64,000 nt of DNA, from assembly GCF_009601165.1 (NCBI RefSeq), contig NZ_WIRE01000001.1, positions 62,001 to 126,000 of the forward strand, read 5' to 3'. This DNA is from Alcanivorax sediminis (GTDB lineage: Bacteria; Pseudomonadota; Gammaproteobacteria; Pseudomonadales; Alcanivoracaceae). Both the position numbers and the translations under genes were made by a program. The notes beneath the pieces are model-generated. The model saw only the letters and a program-made list of their open reading frames with translations. It made no database searches and had not been told where the DNA came from. Of the stretch, positions 9,138 through 18,265 are shown in pieces. Numbering within the stretch: position 1 is the stretch's first letter; each line of letters opens with the position of its first letter.

Positions 9138-10109
9138 TCAAGCAGCGACGAACAGGGCTTCACCCGCGATGCAGGCGTAGCTACTCAACATGACAAGCGC
9201 CACAATCGCTTCATTCTTTTTTCGTGCTGATTCGGTAGGTCGCTTCCGATAGGAAAGCACCAGCCAGACACAGAGCAACCACAGTAAGGAAGGCAGCAAG
9301 GCAATGATGGGCAGGGCACCCGCAATGCGCTGCATCAACCAGATTTGCAGCACCAGCATGATCAAGGTCAGCAGCAGGATGATGAGGCTGACCCCGTTAA
9401 CCCCGAAAATTTTCGAGTAGGAATCAATGGTAGCCCGCTCCTCCTCTGCCCCCTTTGCCTTGCGGGTAATTTCGAAGCAGAAGCCGCCAACAAATCCAAG
9501 CACCATGAGGATGATCATGTTGGTATCCACGGCGGCCTGAGGATTCGCAATCTTTGCCAACCAGAGAATGATCAGCGGCATGACCAGCATGTGGCTGAAG
9601 GCATACAGTGTCAGACGTTTTTCAAGCCAGGCTCCGCAGAAGAATTCCTTCCCCATCAGGCATGTCCAGAACATCATCGCGCCCCAGGACACAGCGGCAT
9701 AACCCAAGCCTCCGTCGCGATACAGCGACCAGGCGAGTTGCAGGGCGATGGCGATGCCACCCATAACACGTAGATGAAAAAGGGTGATGAGCCCACTTTG
9801 CAGAACACGCTGTGGGTGGTTCTGCACATCAATCGCATAGTCTTTATGTTCGTCAAAAATGCGTAGCAGCAGGAAGAATGACCAGGTCACGATACAGCCG
9901 ACAACATCCACATAACCGATCAGTGCCGCATCGGGCAGCCGCGCCACACTGGCAGCGCTCAGGTACAGAATGAAAAACAGCAATGCATTAGCGAACGGAA
10001 AACGCTCGTTCATCCACGCCAGCACACGACGATAGAGCGGGCTATCGAGCCCCAACCCCACATTCTCTTCAGCGCCCTTCAATGTCTGTGATACTGATTC
10101 TTCGTTCAT
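9138..10109 (-). CDS. UbiA-superfamily prenyltransferase
   Basis: A 323-residue protein with about eight or nine hydrophobic helices. The first Asp-rich motif is well formed (D86, D90, D94 in RIFDEHKDYAID), followed by HPQRVLQSGLI, matching the prenyl-diphosphate/Mg binding loop of UbiA enzymes. The second motif is diverged: EITRKAKGAEEERATIDSY near residues 213-231 where DxxxD is usual. UbiA members attach prenyl chains to quinone precursors, chlorophyll, haem, or glyceryl phosphates in archaeal lipid synthesis. Being first in the run with the reductase gene 32 bases downstream, it likely prenylates the cluster's product. The acceptor cannot be deduced. Confidence 0.78.
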   Translation of the reverse strand: MNEESVSQTLKGAEENVGLGLDSPLYRRVLAWMNERFPFANALLFFILYLSAASVARLPDAALIGYVDVVGCIVTWSFFLLLRIFDEHKDYAIDVQNHPQRVLQSGLITLFHLRVMGGIAIALQLAWSLYRDGGLGYAAVSWGAMMFWTCLMGKEFFCGAWLEKRLTLYAFSHMLVMPLIILWLAKIANPQAAVDTNMIILMVLGFVGGFCFEITRKAKGAEEERATIDSYSKIFGVNGVSLIILLLTLIMLVLQIWLMQRIAGALPIIALLPSLLWLLCVWLVLSYRKRPTESARKKNEAIVALVMLSSYACIAGEALFVAA

Positions 10110-10140
10110 TGATCATTCACCCCAATAATCCCAACCCATC

Positions 10141-10160
10141 GGATAGCGATTTCGCTATCC
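10141..10160. promoter_or_regulatory. Perfect 8-bp stem-loop between exporter and UbiA-type genes
   Basis: GGATAGCG-ATTT-CGCTATCC lies in the 142-base gap between the MMPL gene and the UbiA-type gene, 31 bases upstream of the latter's ATG. On the transcribed strand no T-run follows, so it is a poor intrinsic terminator; an operator or mRNA hairpin is more likely. Confidence 0.4.
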
Positions 10161-10251
10161 ACAAATCTGCTTTCCCGGCAGCAGCAACGCTGACGCTCTC
10201 CGAGTCGCTCTCGACCCGATGCTTATCGCGGCAACCACCGAGCCAAACCCG

Positions 10252-12552
10252 TTATCGATCCCGATCCACCAGCAGCAAGAGTGGAGGCACGAGAAGAAAA
10301 TCGAAGACCAATGCGGCCACGATCGTCAGTGACAACAACCCGCCCATTCCCCAGGTAGGAGAAAACGGCGACAGCACCAAAATGGCAAAACCCGCTGCCA
10401 GCACGACGGTCGTCACCAGCATCGCGGTACCCACTGTGCCAAAGGCATAACGAATGGCATCCTCGGGTGACTTACCCAACTCACGCCGTGCAAGGACGTA
10501 CTTGCTGAGAAAGTGAATGGTGTCATCCACCACCAGGCCGAGACTCATGCAGGCGACCACACTCAAACCAAGATCCACATAACCCACTGTGATTCCCCAG
10601 ATGCCATAGGCCACCAGGGCCGGGACCAGGTTAGGCACCAGCGATACCACGCCGATCCGCCAGCTGCGCACCACCGGAGCCAACAACAGGGAAATCAGCA
10701 CCAACGCAATTGCGGTACCTTGTAGCAGACTGATCATGTTGCGATCGGAGATATGGGCGAACACCATGTCCAGCCCCGTCCCTTCGGAGAGCGACAAGAC
10801 CGGCGTATTGCCCTCGGCCCAGCGACGAATAGTCTCGTCCAGGGCCAGCAAGGTGCGGGAATCGGTTTTATGGACAAACACCCCGATACGCGCCGCCGAG
10901 CGGTCAATATTCAAATACTCATCCGTGCCGAGCCCGAAGGGCAGCGACATTTCATAGAGCAACAGATTCTGCGCAGCACGCTCTCTGCTTTCGGGTAGAC
11001 GACTGTCGTCCTCGCTACCGGTATTGAGCAACCGGTGCACCCGGCGTAGCGACGGAACAATACTGTCCACGTTGGTGACGCCGGGCTGCGTCTCTATCCA
11101 GGCAACCAGCTGATCGAGCTGCTGCAAATACTCGGGATCATTGATGGTGCCGGGGCCCACCCCATCAATCCGGTACTGAATGAAGTTGATACCGGACAAA
11201 TGTTCGTCACTGAACTCCATGGCCTTGCGAACAGCAAACGAGTCGTCGTAGTAGACATACCAGCGTTCATACATCTTGTTCTGCGAAATCAGGCTGGCGC
11301 ACACCACCACCACCGCAGCACTGATGGCCAGGGTGAGGTAACGCCGGGCAATGATCATATCCGCGAGCTTTTGCATCACCGGGTACAGCCGGGCGCTGCC
11401 GTGCCCCTGACTGCTCTTGCGCCCAGGCGGCAGCCAGCACATCAGCGCAGGGGCAAGAGTGATCGTGAGCAGGAAGGCAATCAGGGCACCACTCGCCGCC
11501 ATGTTGCCGAGTGCCCGGTAAGGCGGTGCCTCACTGAAATTCAGGCACAGCAAGCCAATGGCGGTGGTGACCGAGGTGATCAGCATGGGTTTGAAGTTAA
11601 TCCGCAACGCGCTAACCACCGCCTCGCGTCGCTCCTGCCCTTCACTCAGATAGTGATAAAAACTCACCAGCAAATGGACACAGTCCGCCACCGCGATGAT
11701 CATCACCATATTGGGAATAATGCCCGCCACCGGCGTGAGTGCGCCCCCCGCCCAGCCCGCCAGGCCGAAAACCGCCACAATCGAAAGGGTGATGACACTC
11801 ATGGTGATGAGCATGCCAGTCCAGCTACGCAGCAGGATCACGAGCAGCACATACATCAGCAAAGTGCTGACGGGAATCAAAAGAGCGAGATCGCCAGCAA
11901 CGGCTTCTTCCAGGGCCAGGTTAATCACCGCACTGCCGAACAGCTGGATAGTGGCCTTGTCCTTGTTGGCCTCCTGAATCGGCGCCAACTGTTCCCTTAA
12001 CCACGTCACCACCTCGCCGGTGGCTTTCACGTTGTCCGCTGGCAACGTTAAGGTCACGTTGATCGCAGTGGCTTTCCCGTCGGGACTGACGATGCTGTGC
12101 AGTAAGGTTTCTTCCTCGCTGGCGTAATCACGCACCGCTCTCAGCGCTTGCTCGTCGGCAAGGACACCTTCATCGATCAGGTCACTGGCACTCAGCCCCT
12201 CAACGGTTGCTTGCAGGTGCTGATGATTACTTAACGAATCCACCCGCCTTGAGTAAGGCGTCTGCCAGGCAAGCTCCGTCAACTCGACCACCAGAGCAAG
12301 AAACCGGGGATCATAGATATCGCCATTCACTGGCGACAGGATGAGGCTGACGTTATCACGCTTGTTGAAGGCGTCTTCCAGCGCTTCAAAGCTTTGCAGC
12401 TGCGGATTGTCGTCGCTGAAATACGTTCTGAAATCAGGGGTGAACGTCAATCTCGCGGCGCCCGCCGCGACAAGGATGAGCACCATCATGCTGAGAAAAG
12501 TCGTGAGGCGATAACGCTGGGTAACAAACTCCCAGACGGGGGCGAGATTCAA
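10252..12552 (-). CDS. MMPL/RND-family lipid exporter
   Basis: A 766-residue protein with the two-fold RND layout: N-terminal helix (about 15-35), large periplasmic loop, helices about 215-380, a second periplasmic loop, and a last helical bundle about 620-760. Motifs of the MMPL/HpnN group are seen, such as VADCVHLLVSFYHYLSEG and its repeat LVVDDTIHFLSKYVLA, with Asp residues placed for proton relay. Members move lipids (mycobacterial MmpL, hopanoid transporter HpnN) across or out of the inner membrane. It lies upstream of the lipid cluster on the same strand, so export of the cluster's product is the natural inference; general drug export is possible. Confidence 0.8.
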   Translation of the reverse strand: MNLAPVWEFVTQRYRLTTFLSMMVLILVAAGAARLTFTPDFRTYFSDDNPQLQSFEALEDAFNKRDNVSLILSPVNGDIYDPRFLALVVELTELAWQTPYSRRVDSLSNHQHLQATVEGLSASDLIDEGVLADEQALRAVRDYASEEETLLHSIVSPDGKATAINVTLTLPADNVKATGEVVTWLREQLAPIQEANKDKATIQLFGSAVINLALEEAVAGDLALLIPVSTLLMYVLLVILLRSWTGMLITMSVITLSIVAVFGLAGWAGGALTPVAGIIPNMVMIIAVADCVHLLVSFYHYLSEGQERREAVVSALRINFKPMLITSVTTAIGLLCLNFSEAPPYRALGNMAASGALIAFLLTITLAPALMCWLPPGRKSSQGHGSARLYPVMQKLADMIIARRYLTLAISAAVVVVCASLISQNKMYERWYVYYDDSFAVRKAMEFSDEHLSGINFIQYRIDGVGPGTINDPEYLQQLDQLVAWIETQPGVTNVDSIVPSLRRVHRLLNTGSEDDSRLPESRERAAQNLLLYEMSLPFGLGTDEYLNIDRSAARIGVFVHKTDSRTLLALDETIRRWAEGNTPVLSLSEGTGLDMVFAHISDRNMISLLQGTAIALVLISLLLAPVVRSWRIGVVSLVPNLVPALVAYGIWGITVGYVDLGLSVVACMSLGLVVDDTIHFLSKYVLARRELGKSPEDAIRYAFGTVGTAMLVTTVVLAAGFAILVLSPFSPTWGMGGLLSLTIVAALVFDFLLVPPLLLLVDRDR

Positions 12553-12653
12553 GAGGGGCTCCTTGAAACCTTGGCGGCATCAGATGGCTACAACGGAGCG
12601 CGCGACCTTAGCAGCGATAGCGCCCCATCCCTCATGTGCAAATACTGTTATAG

Positions 12654-12674
12654 GCATGGCAAATCCTGCCATGC
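12654..12674. promoter_or_regulatory. Inverted repeat upstream of the MMPL gene, candidate operator
   Basis: GCATGGCA-aatcc-TGCCATGC (8-bp arms, 5-base spacer) sits about 100 bases before the MMPL start in an otherwise empty 290-base gap after dnaJ. Size and symmetry fit a TetR-type or similar repressor site. No regulator gene is adjacent. Confidence 0.4.
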
Positions 12675-12786
12675 AAACCTCGCCAAACCCAAAGGCGATA
12701 CTTTCCTCCTTAACAATGGCCCATATCGTTGCGGGCCTGACAGGTCCGCCATCAAAGTACCCTGCTGATACCCCACCATCGTCCAT

Positions 12787-12819
12787 AAAAAACGGAGCAG
12801 GTTTTGCCTGCTCCGTTTT
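12787..12819 (-). terminator. Rho-independent terminator after dnaJ
   Basis: On the minus strand a stem CGGAGCAGG / CCTGCTCCG with a short loop is followed by six T residues, 24 bases beyond the dnaJ stop. It closes the grpE-dnaK-dnaJ transcription unit and insulates the lipid cluster downstream. Confidence 0.88.
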
Positions 12820-12842
12820 GGTAGCCGGGTTAACGGCTCGAC

Positions 12843-13970
12843 TTACTTGGCATCAAAGAAGCGTTTTACGCCTTCGAACCAACTGGTCTTCTTCGGGTTA
12901 TGACGGTCACCGCCCGTTTCCAGCGAATCCTGGAACTTGCGCAGCAGGTCTTTCTGCTCACTGGACAGCTTCACCGGGGTTTCCACCACCACCTTGCAGA
13001 GCAGGTCACCGGTGGCACCACCGCGCACCGACTTCACTCCCTTGCCGCGTAGACGGAACATCTTGCCGGTCTGGGTTTCTGCCGGCACCTTCAGCTTCAC
13101 CTTGCCGCTGAGTGTCGGCACATCCAGCTCACCACCCAGGGTCGCGTCCACAAAGCTGATCGGCACCTCGCAATACAGGTTGGTTCCGTCGCGCTGGAAG
13201 ATGTCGTGCTCACGCACCGCCACCTGCACATAGAGGTCACCGGAAGGCGCGCCGTGCATGCCCGCTTCACCTTCACCCGCCAGGCGAATACGGTCACCGG
13301 TATCGACACCGGCCGGAATCTTCACCGACAGGGTCTTGGTGTTTTGCACCCGACCCTGGCCACCACAGCTGCCACAGGGGTCTTCAATGATCTGGCCTTC
13401 ACCCTTACAGGTAGGACAGGCCTGCTGCACGGTGAAGAAGCCCTGCTGCATACGCACCTGACCGGCACCACCACAGGTGGAACAGGTCACCGGCTTGGAG
13501 CCCTCTTTGGCACCGCTGCCATGGCAGGTGTCGCAACTTTCCCAGGTGGGGACGCGAATTTTTTCTTCGCAACCGCGCACGGCCTGCTCAAGGCTCAGCT
13601 CCAGGGTGTAACGCAGATCAGCACCACGGGCAGGGCCACGACGTCCGCCGCCGCCACCACCGAAGATGTCGCCAAAAATATCACCAAAGATGTCACCGAA
13701 GCCGCCCGCACCGGCACCACCGCCAAAGCCGCCCTGGCCCTGGCCGTTCACGCCGGCGTGGCCGAACTGATCATAGGCCGCGCGCTTCTGCTCATCGGAC
13801 AGGACTTCGTAGGCCTCCTTGGCTTCCTTGAATTTGGCCAACGCCTCCTGGTCATCCGGATTACGATCCGGATGGTATTTCATCGCCAGACGGCGATAGG
13901 CCTTTTTCAGGTCCTGCTGGCTGGCGTCTTTCGCTGCCCCCAGCACTTCATAATAATCGCGTTTGGACAT
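12843..13970 (-). CDS. dnaJ: Co-chaperone DnaJ (Hsp40)
   Basis: 375 residues from ATG 13970; a TTG six bases further up is less likely. DnaJ delivers unfolded proteins to DnaK and stimulates its ATPase. Seen in order: J domain with HPD in [10 protein letters not shown], a Gly/Phe-rich linker (residues about 75-115, with several GDIFG repeats), a zinc-binding region with four CxxCxGxG-type motifs ([32 protein letters not shown]), and the C-terminal substrate-binding domain. It follows dnaK by about 100 bases, the gap being filled by an inverted repeat. Full family length; no oddities. Confidence 0.98.
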   Translation of the reverse strand: MSKRDYYEVLGAAKDASQQDLKKAYRRLAMKYHPDRNPDDQEALAKFKEAKEAYEVLSDEQKRAAYDQFGHAGVNGQGQGGFGGGAGAGGFGDIFGDIFGDIFGGGGGGRRGPARGADLRYTLELSLEQAVRGCEEKIRVPTWESCDTCHGSGAKEGSKPVTCSTCGGAGQVRMQQGFFTVQQACPTCKGEGQIIEDPCGSCGGQGRVQNTKTLSVKIPAGVDTGDRIRLAGEGEAGMHGAPSGDLYVQVAVREHDIFQRDGTNLYCEVPISFVDATLGGELDVPTLSGKVKLKVPAETQTGKMFRLRGKGVKSVRGGATGDLLCKVVVETPVKLSSEQKDLLRKFQDSLETGGDRHNPKKTSWFEGVKRFFDAK

Positions 13971-13989
13971 AATCAAGCCTTTGGCTTAG

Positions 13990-14068
13990 CCAGACGCTGA
14001 ACGCCGGAGGCCAGCCGCAAATCCACAAGGAGGTTCACGTCCAGCATCCGGCGTCAGGCGTCAGGCTT
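13990..14068. repeat. Inverted GCGTC-word repeat between dnaK and dnaJ
   Basis: Arms of the type CAGACGCTGAACGCCGG and CCGGCGTCAGGCGTCAGG flank about 35 bases in the dnaK-dnaJ gap. Similar words recur upstream of leuA (51,463-51,557) and after efp (63,483-63,505). A folded mRNA segment here could change the dnaK:dnaJ ratio. Confidence 0.55.
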
Positions 14069-14070
14069 AA

Positions 14071-15990
14071 TTACTTCTTCTTGTCGTCGTCGACTTCTTC
14101 GAACTCGGCGTCAACAACGTCGTCACCTGCAGCCTGCTCACCGCCTTCCGCAGCACCTTCAGCCTGCTGCGCCTGCTCGGCGTAGAGCTTCTGGGCCAGC
14201 GGCGCAGACACTTCGGACAGCGCCTTGATCTTGGCTTCGATGTCGTCCTTGTCGCTGCCCTTGGCCGCTTCTTCCAGCTCGTTCACCGCCTTGGTGATGG
14301 ACTCTTTCTCTTCGTCAGTGGCCTTGTCGCCAGCTTCGTCGAGGGTCTTGCGAGTCGCGTGCACCAGGTGATCGGCCTGGTTACGGGTCTGCACCAGCTC
14401 TTCGAACTTCTTGTCTTCGTCCGCGTGAGCCTCGGCATCCTTCACCATTTGATCGATCTCTTCATCGGACAAACCGGAAGAGGCCTTGATCTGAATGGAC
14501 TGCTCTTTGCCGGTGGCCTTGTCCTTCGCGCTTACATGCAGGATACCGTTGGCGTCGATGTCGAAGGTCACTTCGATCTGCGGCATGCCACGGGGTGCCG
14601 GCGGAATGTCTTCCAGGTTGAACTGACCCAGAGACTTATTCTGCGCGGCCTGCTTGCGCTCACCCTGCAGCACATGCACGGTGACGGCAGTCTGGTTGTC
14701 ATCCGCAGTGGAGAACACCTGAGACGCGTTGGTCGGGATAGTGGTGTTCTTCTCGATCAGCGGAGTCATCACGCCACCCATGGTTTCGATACCCAGGGTC
14801 AGCGGAGTCACATCCAGCAGCAGCACGTCAGTCACGTCACCGCTCAGTACCGCGCCCTGAATGGCAGCACCCATGGCAACCGCTTCATCCGGGTTCACGT
14901 CCTTGCGCGGCTCCTTGCCGAAGAACTCTGCTACTTTCTTCTGCACCATCGGCATGCGGGTCTGACCGCCCACCAGGATCACATCGGTGATGTCAGCCGC
15001 TTTCACGCCCGCATCGGTCAGTGCAGTCTTGCAAGGCTCCAGGGAGCGAGTCACCAGATCACCCACCAGCGATTCCAGCTTGGCGCGGGTCACTTTCACC
15101 ACCAGGTGCTTGGGACCAGTAGCGTCTGCAGTGATGTACGGCAGGTTCACTTCGGTCTGCTCGCTGGAAGACAGCTCGATCTTGGCTTTTTCAGCCGCTT
15201 CTTTCAGGCGCTGCATGGCCAGCGGGTCACCGCTCAGGTCGATGCTGGAATCGGCCTTGAACTGATCCGCCAGGAAGTTGATCAGGGCCAGGTCGAAATC
15301 CTCACCACCCAGGAAGGTGTCACCGTTGGTGGCCAGCACTTCGAACTGGTGCTCGCCGTCCACTTCGGCAATCTCGATGATGGAGATATCGAAGGTACCA
15401 CCACCCAGGTCGTAAACCGCGATGGTGCGGTCGCCGCCCTTCTTGTCCATGCCGTAGGCCAGGGCCGCAGCGGTGGGCTCGTTGATGATACGCTTCACGT
15501 CCAGGCCAGCGATGCGACCGGCATCCTTGGTGGCCTGACGCTGGGAATCGTTGAAGTAAGCCGGCACGGTGATAACGGCCTCGGTGACAGTCTCACCCAG
15601 GTAATCTTCCGCGGTCTTCTTCATCTTCTTCAGCACCTGCGCAGAAATCTGCGGCGGCGCCATCTTTTCGCCCTTCACTTCGACCCAGGCGTCACCGTTG
15701 TCGGCCTTGGCAATCTTGTAGGGCACCATCTTGATGTCTTTCTGAACCACGTCGTCTTCGAAACGACGACCGATCAAACGCTTCACCGCGTACAGGGTGT
15801 TCTCCGGGTTGGTCACGGCCTGACGCTTGGCAGCCTGACCGACCAGGGTTTCCTTGTCGTCGGTGTACGCGATGATGGAAGGCGTAGTACGGGTGCCTTC
15901 GCTGTTTTCGATAACCTTGGCCTTGTCACCTTCGAGCACCGCCACACAGCTGTTGGTTGTACCCAGGTCGATACCGATAATCTTACCCAT
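14071..15990 (-). CDS. dnaK: Molecular chaperone DnaK (Hsp70)
   Basis: 639 residues, the usual length. Seen: the N-terminal phosphate loop [10 protein letters not shown], the second Hsp70 signature [14 protein letters not shown], the linker [16 protein letters not shown] leading into the substrate-binding domain, and an acidic, Gln/Ala-rich C-terminal tail ending EEVDDDKKK. An ATP-dependent cytosolic chaperone that works with DnaJ and GrpE. A sigma-32-type promoter lies directly upstream (16,069-16,096), so it can be heat-induced independently of grpE. Confidence 0.99.
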   Translation of the reverse strand: MGKIIGIDLGTTNSCVAVLEGDKAKVIENSEGTRTTPSIIAYTDDKETLVGQAAKRQAVTNPENTLYAVKRLIGRRFEDDVVQKDIKMVPYKIAKADNGDAWVEVKGEKMAPPQISAQVLKKMKKTAEDYLGETVTEAVITVPAYFNDSQRQATKDAGRIAGLDVKRIINEPTAAALAYGMDKKGGDRTIAVYDLGGGTFDISIIEIAEVDGEHQFEVLATNGDTFLGGEDFDLALINFLADQFKADSSIDLSGDPLAMQRLKEAAEKAKIELSSSEQTEVNLPYITADATGPKHLVVKVTRAKLESLVGDLVTRSLEPCKTALTDAGVKAADITDVILVGGQTRMPMVQKKVAEFFGKEPRKDVNPDEAVAMGAAIQGAVLSGDVTDVLLLDVTPLTLGIETMGGVMTPLIEKNTTIPTNASQVFSTADDNQTAVTVHVLQGERKQAAQNKSLGQFNLEDIPPAPRGMPQIEVTFDIDANGILHVSAKDKATGKEQSIQIKASSGLSDEEIDQMVKDAEAHADEDKKFEELVQTRNQADHLVHATRKTLDEAGDKATDEEKESITKAVNELEEAAKGSDKDDIEAKIKALSEVSAPLAQKLYAEQAQQAEGAAEGGEQAAGDDVVDAEFEEVDDDKKK

Positions 15991-16068
15991 GTCTCTCTTT
16001 CTCCTTCACACCAACCGGCACCCTATCGGCGCACCGGACAGTTGAACTTGTTAACTCTACTGGCACCT

Positions 16069-16096
16069 ATATGGCGGTGTTTTAAACCGATTCAAG
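16069..16096 (-). promoter_or_regulatory. Sigma-32 (RpoH) promoter of dnaK
   Basis: Read on the minus strand: CTTGAAT, 14 bases, then GCCATAT, close to the RpoH consensus CTTGAAA-N13/14-CCCATNT. It lies in the grpE-dnaK gap and has exactly the same spacing as the promoter before grpE. Confidence 0.75.
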
Positions 16097-16134
16097 GGGC
16101 CTTCACGCTTTTTTCGCGATTTGCCTGAACGTGT

Positions 16135-16707
16135 TCAGGGAGCCTTGCTGACCACCACCCGTGCCGGGCGAATAAGGCGGCCATTGAGCTGATAACCCTT
16201 CTCGAGTACGTCGATCACGGTATTGGGATCCACGTTGGGCACCGGCACCATGGTCATGGCCTCGTGCAGCTCAGGGTTAAAGGGCTCATCGCTGGGGCTG
16301 ATTTGCTCCAGGTTGTACTTACTGAACACATCCAGCAGGGATTTCAGCGTCAGCTCGATGCCTTCGCGGGCAGCCTTGACGTTCTCATCATCCGCATCCA
16401 GCGCCCCGAGACCCCGCTCCAGATTGTCTGCCACGCTCAGCAGATCGCCGGCAAACTTCTCCAGGGCAAACTTGTGGGCATGCTGCACATCGCGCTCGGC
16501 ACGGCGGCGCATGTTCTGGATCTCGGCCTGGGCACGGATATCGGCTTCACCCAGCGCTTTCTTCACGGTCGCCAGTTCCGCTTCCAGCTCAGCCAGCTTC
16601 TCTTCAGCGGTAGGCTCAGCCTGTTCAGCCGCAGCCGCCGCTTCCTGCTCTTCCACAGTCTCTACCTGCGGTTCGGCATTGTTCTGGTCTTTTTCCTGCT
16701 CACTCAT
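16135..16707 (-). CDS. grpE: Nucleotide exchange factor GrpE
   Basis: 190 residues from ATG 16707, with GGAAG upstream. An acidic, Gln/Ala-rich N-terminus (residues 1-45) leads into the long dimerising helix (about 45-105, [20 protein letters not shown]) and the C-terminal beta domain with [18 protein letters not shown] and the closing signature [14 protein letters not shown]. GrpE releases ADP from DnaK. It has its own sigma-32 promoter; a short palindrome CCTGAAC-GT-GTTCAGG overlaps its stop codon at 16,124-16,139 but has no T-run. Confidence 0.97.
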   Translation of the reverse strand: MSEQEKDQNNAEPQVETVEEQEAAAAAEQAEPTAEEKLAELEAELATVKKALGEADIRAQAEIQNMRRRAERDVQHAHKFALEKFAGDLLSVADNLERGLGALDADDENVKAAREGIELTLKSLLDVFSKYNLEQISPSDEPFNPELHEAMTMVPVPNVDPNTVIDVLEKGYQLNGRLIRPARVVVSKAP

Positions 16708-16757
16708 TCTTCCACTCCACATCCCGTTCCGGGCTTTTACCAGGAAAGCGGGCAAAG

Positions 16758-16785
16758 ATATGGGAACTGATGGTCGGGATTCAAG
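16758..16785 (-). promoter_or_regulatory. Sigma-32 (RpoH) promoter of grpE
   Basis: On the minus strand CTTGAAT, 14 bases, CCCATAT: a near-perfect RpoH promoter about 50 bases before the grpE ATG. Spacer and -35 are identical in type to the dnaK promoter. Confidence 0.8.
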
Positions 16786-16797
16786 GGGGGATAGAGG

Positions 16798-17090
16798 CAG
16801 TTAACAGTGAATAGTGAATAGTTAACAGCTGCGCGGGCGGGGTTGGACGGGAACTGGCACGGCGCAGGCCGCGCTCAGGCGGCTGTCAACGCATCCTGTG
16901 GGGCTTGCCTGAAAGCGATTACCCTCCAGAGCCCCGCTTCCGCCAGATCGTGCTGTAGGAGCGGTGTTCCACCGCGATTTCTGGCGTTAGAAAGGATCGC
17001 GGTCGGACGACCGCTCCTGCAACGAGGCACCGCCGTAGGAGCCAACCTGCTGGCGAAAACCGCTTGCAGGCAAGCTTCTACAAGACGGGG
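16798..17090. repeat. Intergenic repeats between hrcA and grpE
   Basis: This stretch has no gene. It starts with a TTAACAGTGAATAGTGAATAG block followed by a GC-rich CTGCGCGGGCGGGGTTGG, shared with 20,483-20,530 and, inverted and partial, 57,623-57,661. It continues with REP-like elements headed GTAGGAGC, for example the pair GTAGGAGCGG...CCGCTCCTGC around 16,956-17,020, and another at 17,035-17,085. Confidence 0.65.
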
Positions 17091-17091
17091 T

Positions 17092-18141
17092 TTAGAGCTG
17101 AGTCAGCGCTGCGGAGAGGATTTTGGCGGTGATATCCACGGTGGGGATCACTTTCTCGTAGTCCATGCGGGTGGGCCCAACCACGGCAAGCACCCCAACC
17201 GGACCATTCTCTGCGCGGTAAGGCGCCGAGATCAGGGAGTACTCCTCGAAGGGCCGGAAACCGGACTCGCGACCAATGAAGATCTGCACTCCATCCGCCT
17301 TCATGGAGCGCTCCAGCAAATGCAGGATGTCGCGCTTGTGATTGAAAGCTTCGAACAGATCCCGCAGCTGCCCCAGATTTTCCGCCTCGGCGGACTGAAT
17401 CAGATTGGACTCCCCCGACACCACATAATCCGAATCAGCCTCTTCCGTCCGCAACGCCTTGTCCGCCACGGCCACGGCTGTCTGCATCAGCGCATCCATA
17501 TGCTGCCGATCCGCATTCATGGTGTTGAGGAGGCCATCGCAGATGCTGTTCAGGTCACAGCCCGCATAGGTGTGGTTGATGTAATTGGCCGCCTGCCGCA
17601 GCTCGGCCTCATCATAGTCACGATCGGTATGGATGATGCGGTTTTGCACCTCGGAACGGTTCACCACCAGCACCACCAACACCCGCTTGCCGGACAGCGG
17701 CAGGAATTCCACCTGCCGCAAGGTGGTGACCTCCCGACGCGGCACCGCCACCAGCCCGGCCATGCGCGTCAGCTCAGCCAGTGTTTTGGACGCCTGGGAA
17801 ATCAGCTCCTGGGGTGACTGTTCCGGCGCCAGCAACTGATTGAGCTCACGTCGCAAATCCTTGTGATCCGGGCGCTCCATGACACTGGAGGCGAGCAGGG
17901 AATCCACATACATGCGGTACCCCAGCTCCGTGGGAATACGCCCGGCAGAGGTATGCGGGCTGGCGAGAATACCCAGATCCTCCAGCTCCGCCATGATATT
18001 GCGGATGGTGGCAGGACTCACCTGCAGGCCACTGCCGGAGGCAAGGGTTTTCGAGCCCACCGGTTGGCCGTCACGGATATGCCGCTCCACCAGCGTCATC
18101 AGCAGGCGTTGTTTACGTTCGTTGAGATCCAGCTTGGTCAT
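17092..18141 (-). CDS. hrcA: Heat-inducible transcription repressor HrcA
   Basis: 349 residues from ATG 18141; the open frame extends further upstream but the family begins near MTKLDLNERKQRLL. Seen: winged-helix N-terminus with GSKTLASGSGLQVSPATIRN and the signature LGILASPHTSAGRIPT, then the GAF-like effector region. HrcA represses chaperone genes through CIRCE sites with GroEL as co-factor. I see no CIRCE element (TTAGCACTC-N9-GAGTGCTAA) upstream of hrcA, grpE or dnaK, so its target is probably groESL elsewhere. HrcA is not common in gammaproteobacteria. Confidence 0.96.
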   Translation of the reverse strand: MTKLDLNERKQRLLMTLVERHIRDGQPVGSKTLASGSGLQVSPATIRNIMAELEDLGILASPHTSAGRIPTELGYRMYVDSLLASSVMERPDHKDLRRELNQLLAPEQSPQELISQASKTLAELTRMAGLVAVPRREVTTLRQVEFLPLSGKRVLVVLVVNRSEVQNRIIHTDRDYDEAELRQAANYINHTYAGCDLNSICDGLLNTMNADRQHMDALMQTAVAVADKALRTEEADSDYVVSGESNLIQSAEAENLGQLRDLFEAFNHKRDILHLLERSMKADGVQIFIGRESGFRPFEEYSLISAPYRAENGPVGVLAVVGPTRMDYEKVIPTVDITAKILSAALTQL

Positions 18142-18174
18142 AGTTCTATATATGTACCAGAAAACAGCCCCGGC

Positions 18175-18180
18175 ATTATA
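18175..18180 (-). promoter_or_regulatory. -10 element of hrcA
   Basis: TATAAT on the minus strand, 34 bases before the hrcA ATG. No convincing -35 is visible at 17 bases, and it does not resemble the sigma-32 sites of grpE and dnaK, suggesting hrcA is transcribed by the housekeeping factor. Confidence 0.45.
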
Positions 18181-18265
18181 TAAAATTCCCAGGGGCTTAC
18201 ACTGACGCCCCGAATCCCCTAAGATTGGCACAACTGACCATACGAACAGTAACAAGGATGTTATC

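Noticed and set aside
12580..12786. 68-codon minus-strand frame between dnaJ and the MMPL gene.
   Set aside because: It contains the palindrome, has only an imperfectly placed ribosome site and no recognisable features; more likely non-coding leader.
14359..16128. Long plus-strand open frame (589 codons) opposite dnaK.
   Set aside because: It is antisense to a certain gene, rich in His and Leu from reversed codons, and has no ribosome site: a shadow of dnaK codon use.
16124..16139. Palindrome CCTGAAC-GT-GTTCAGG over the grpE stop as terminator.
   Set aside because: No T-run follows on the coding strand and the arms are only seven bases.
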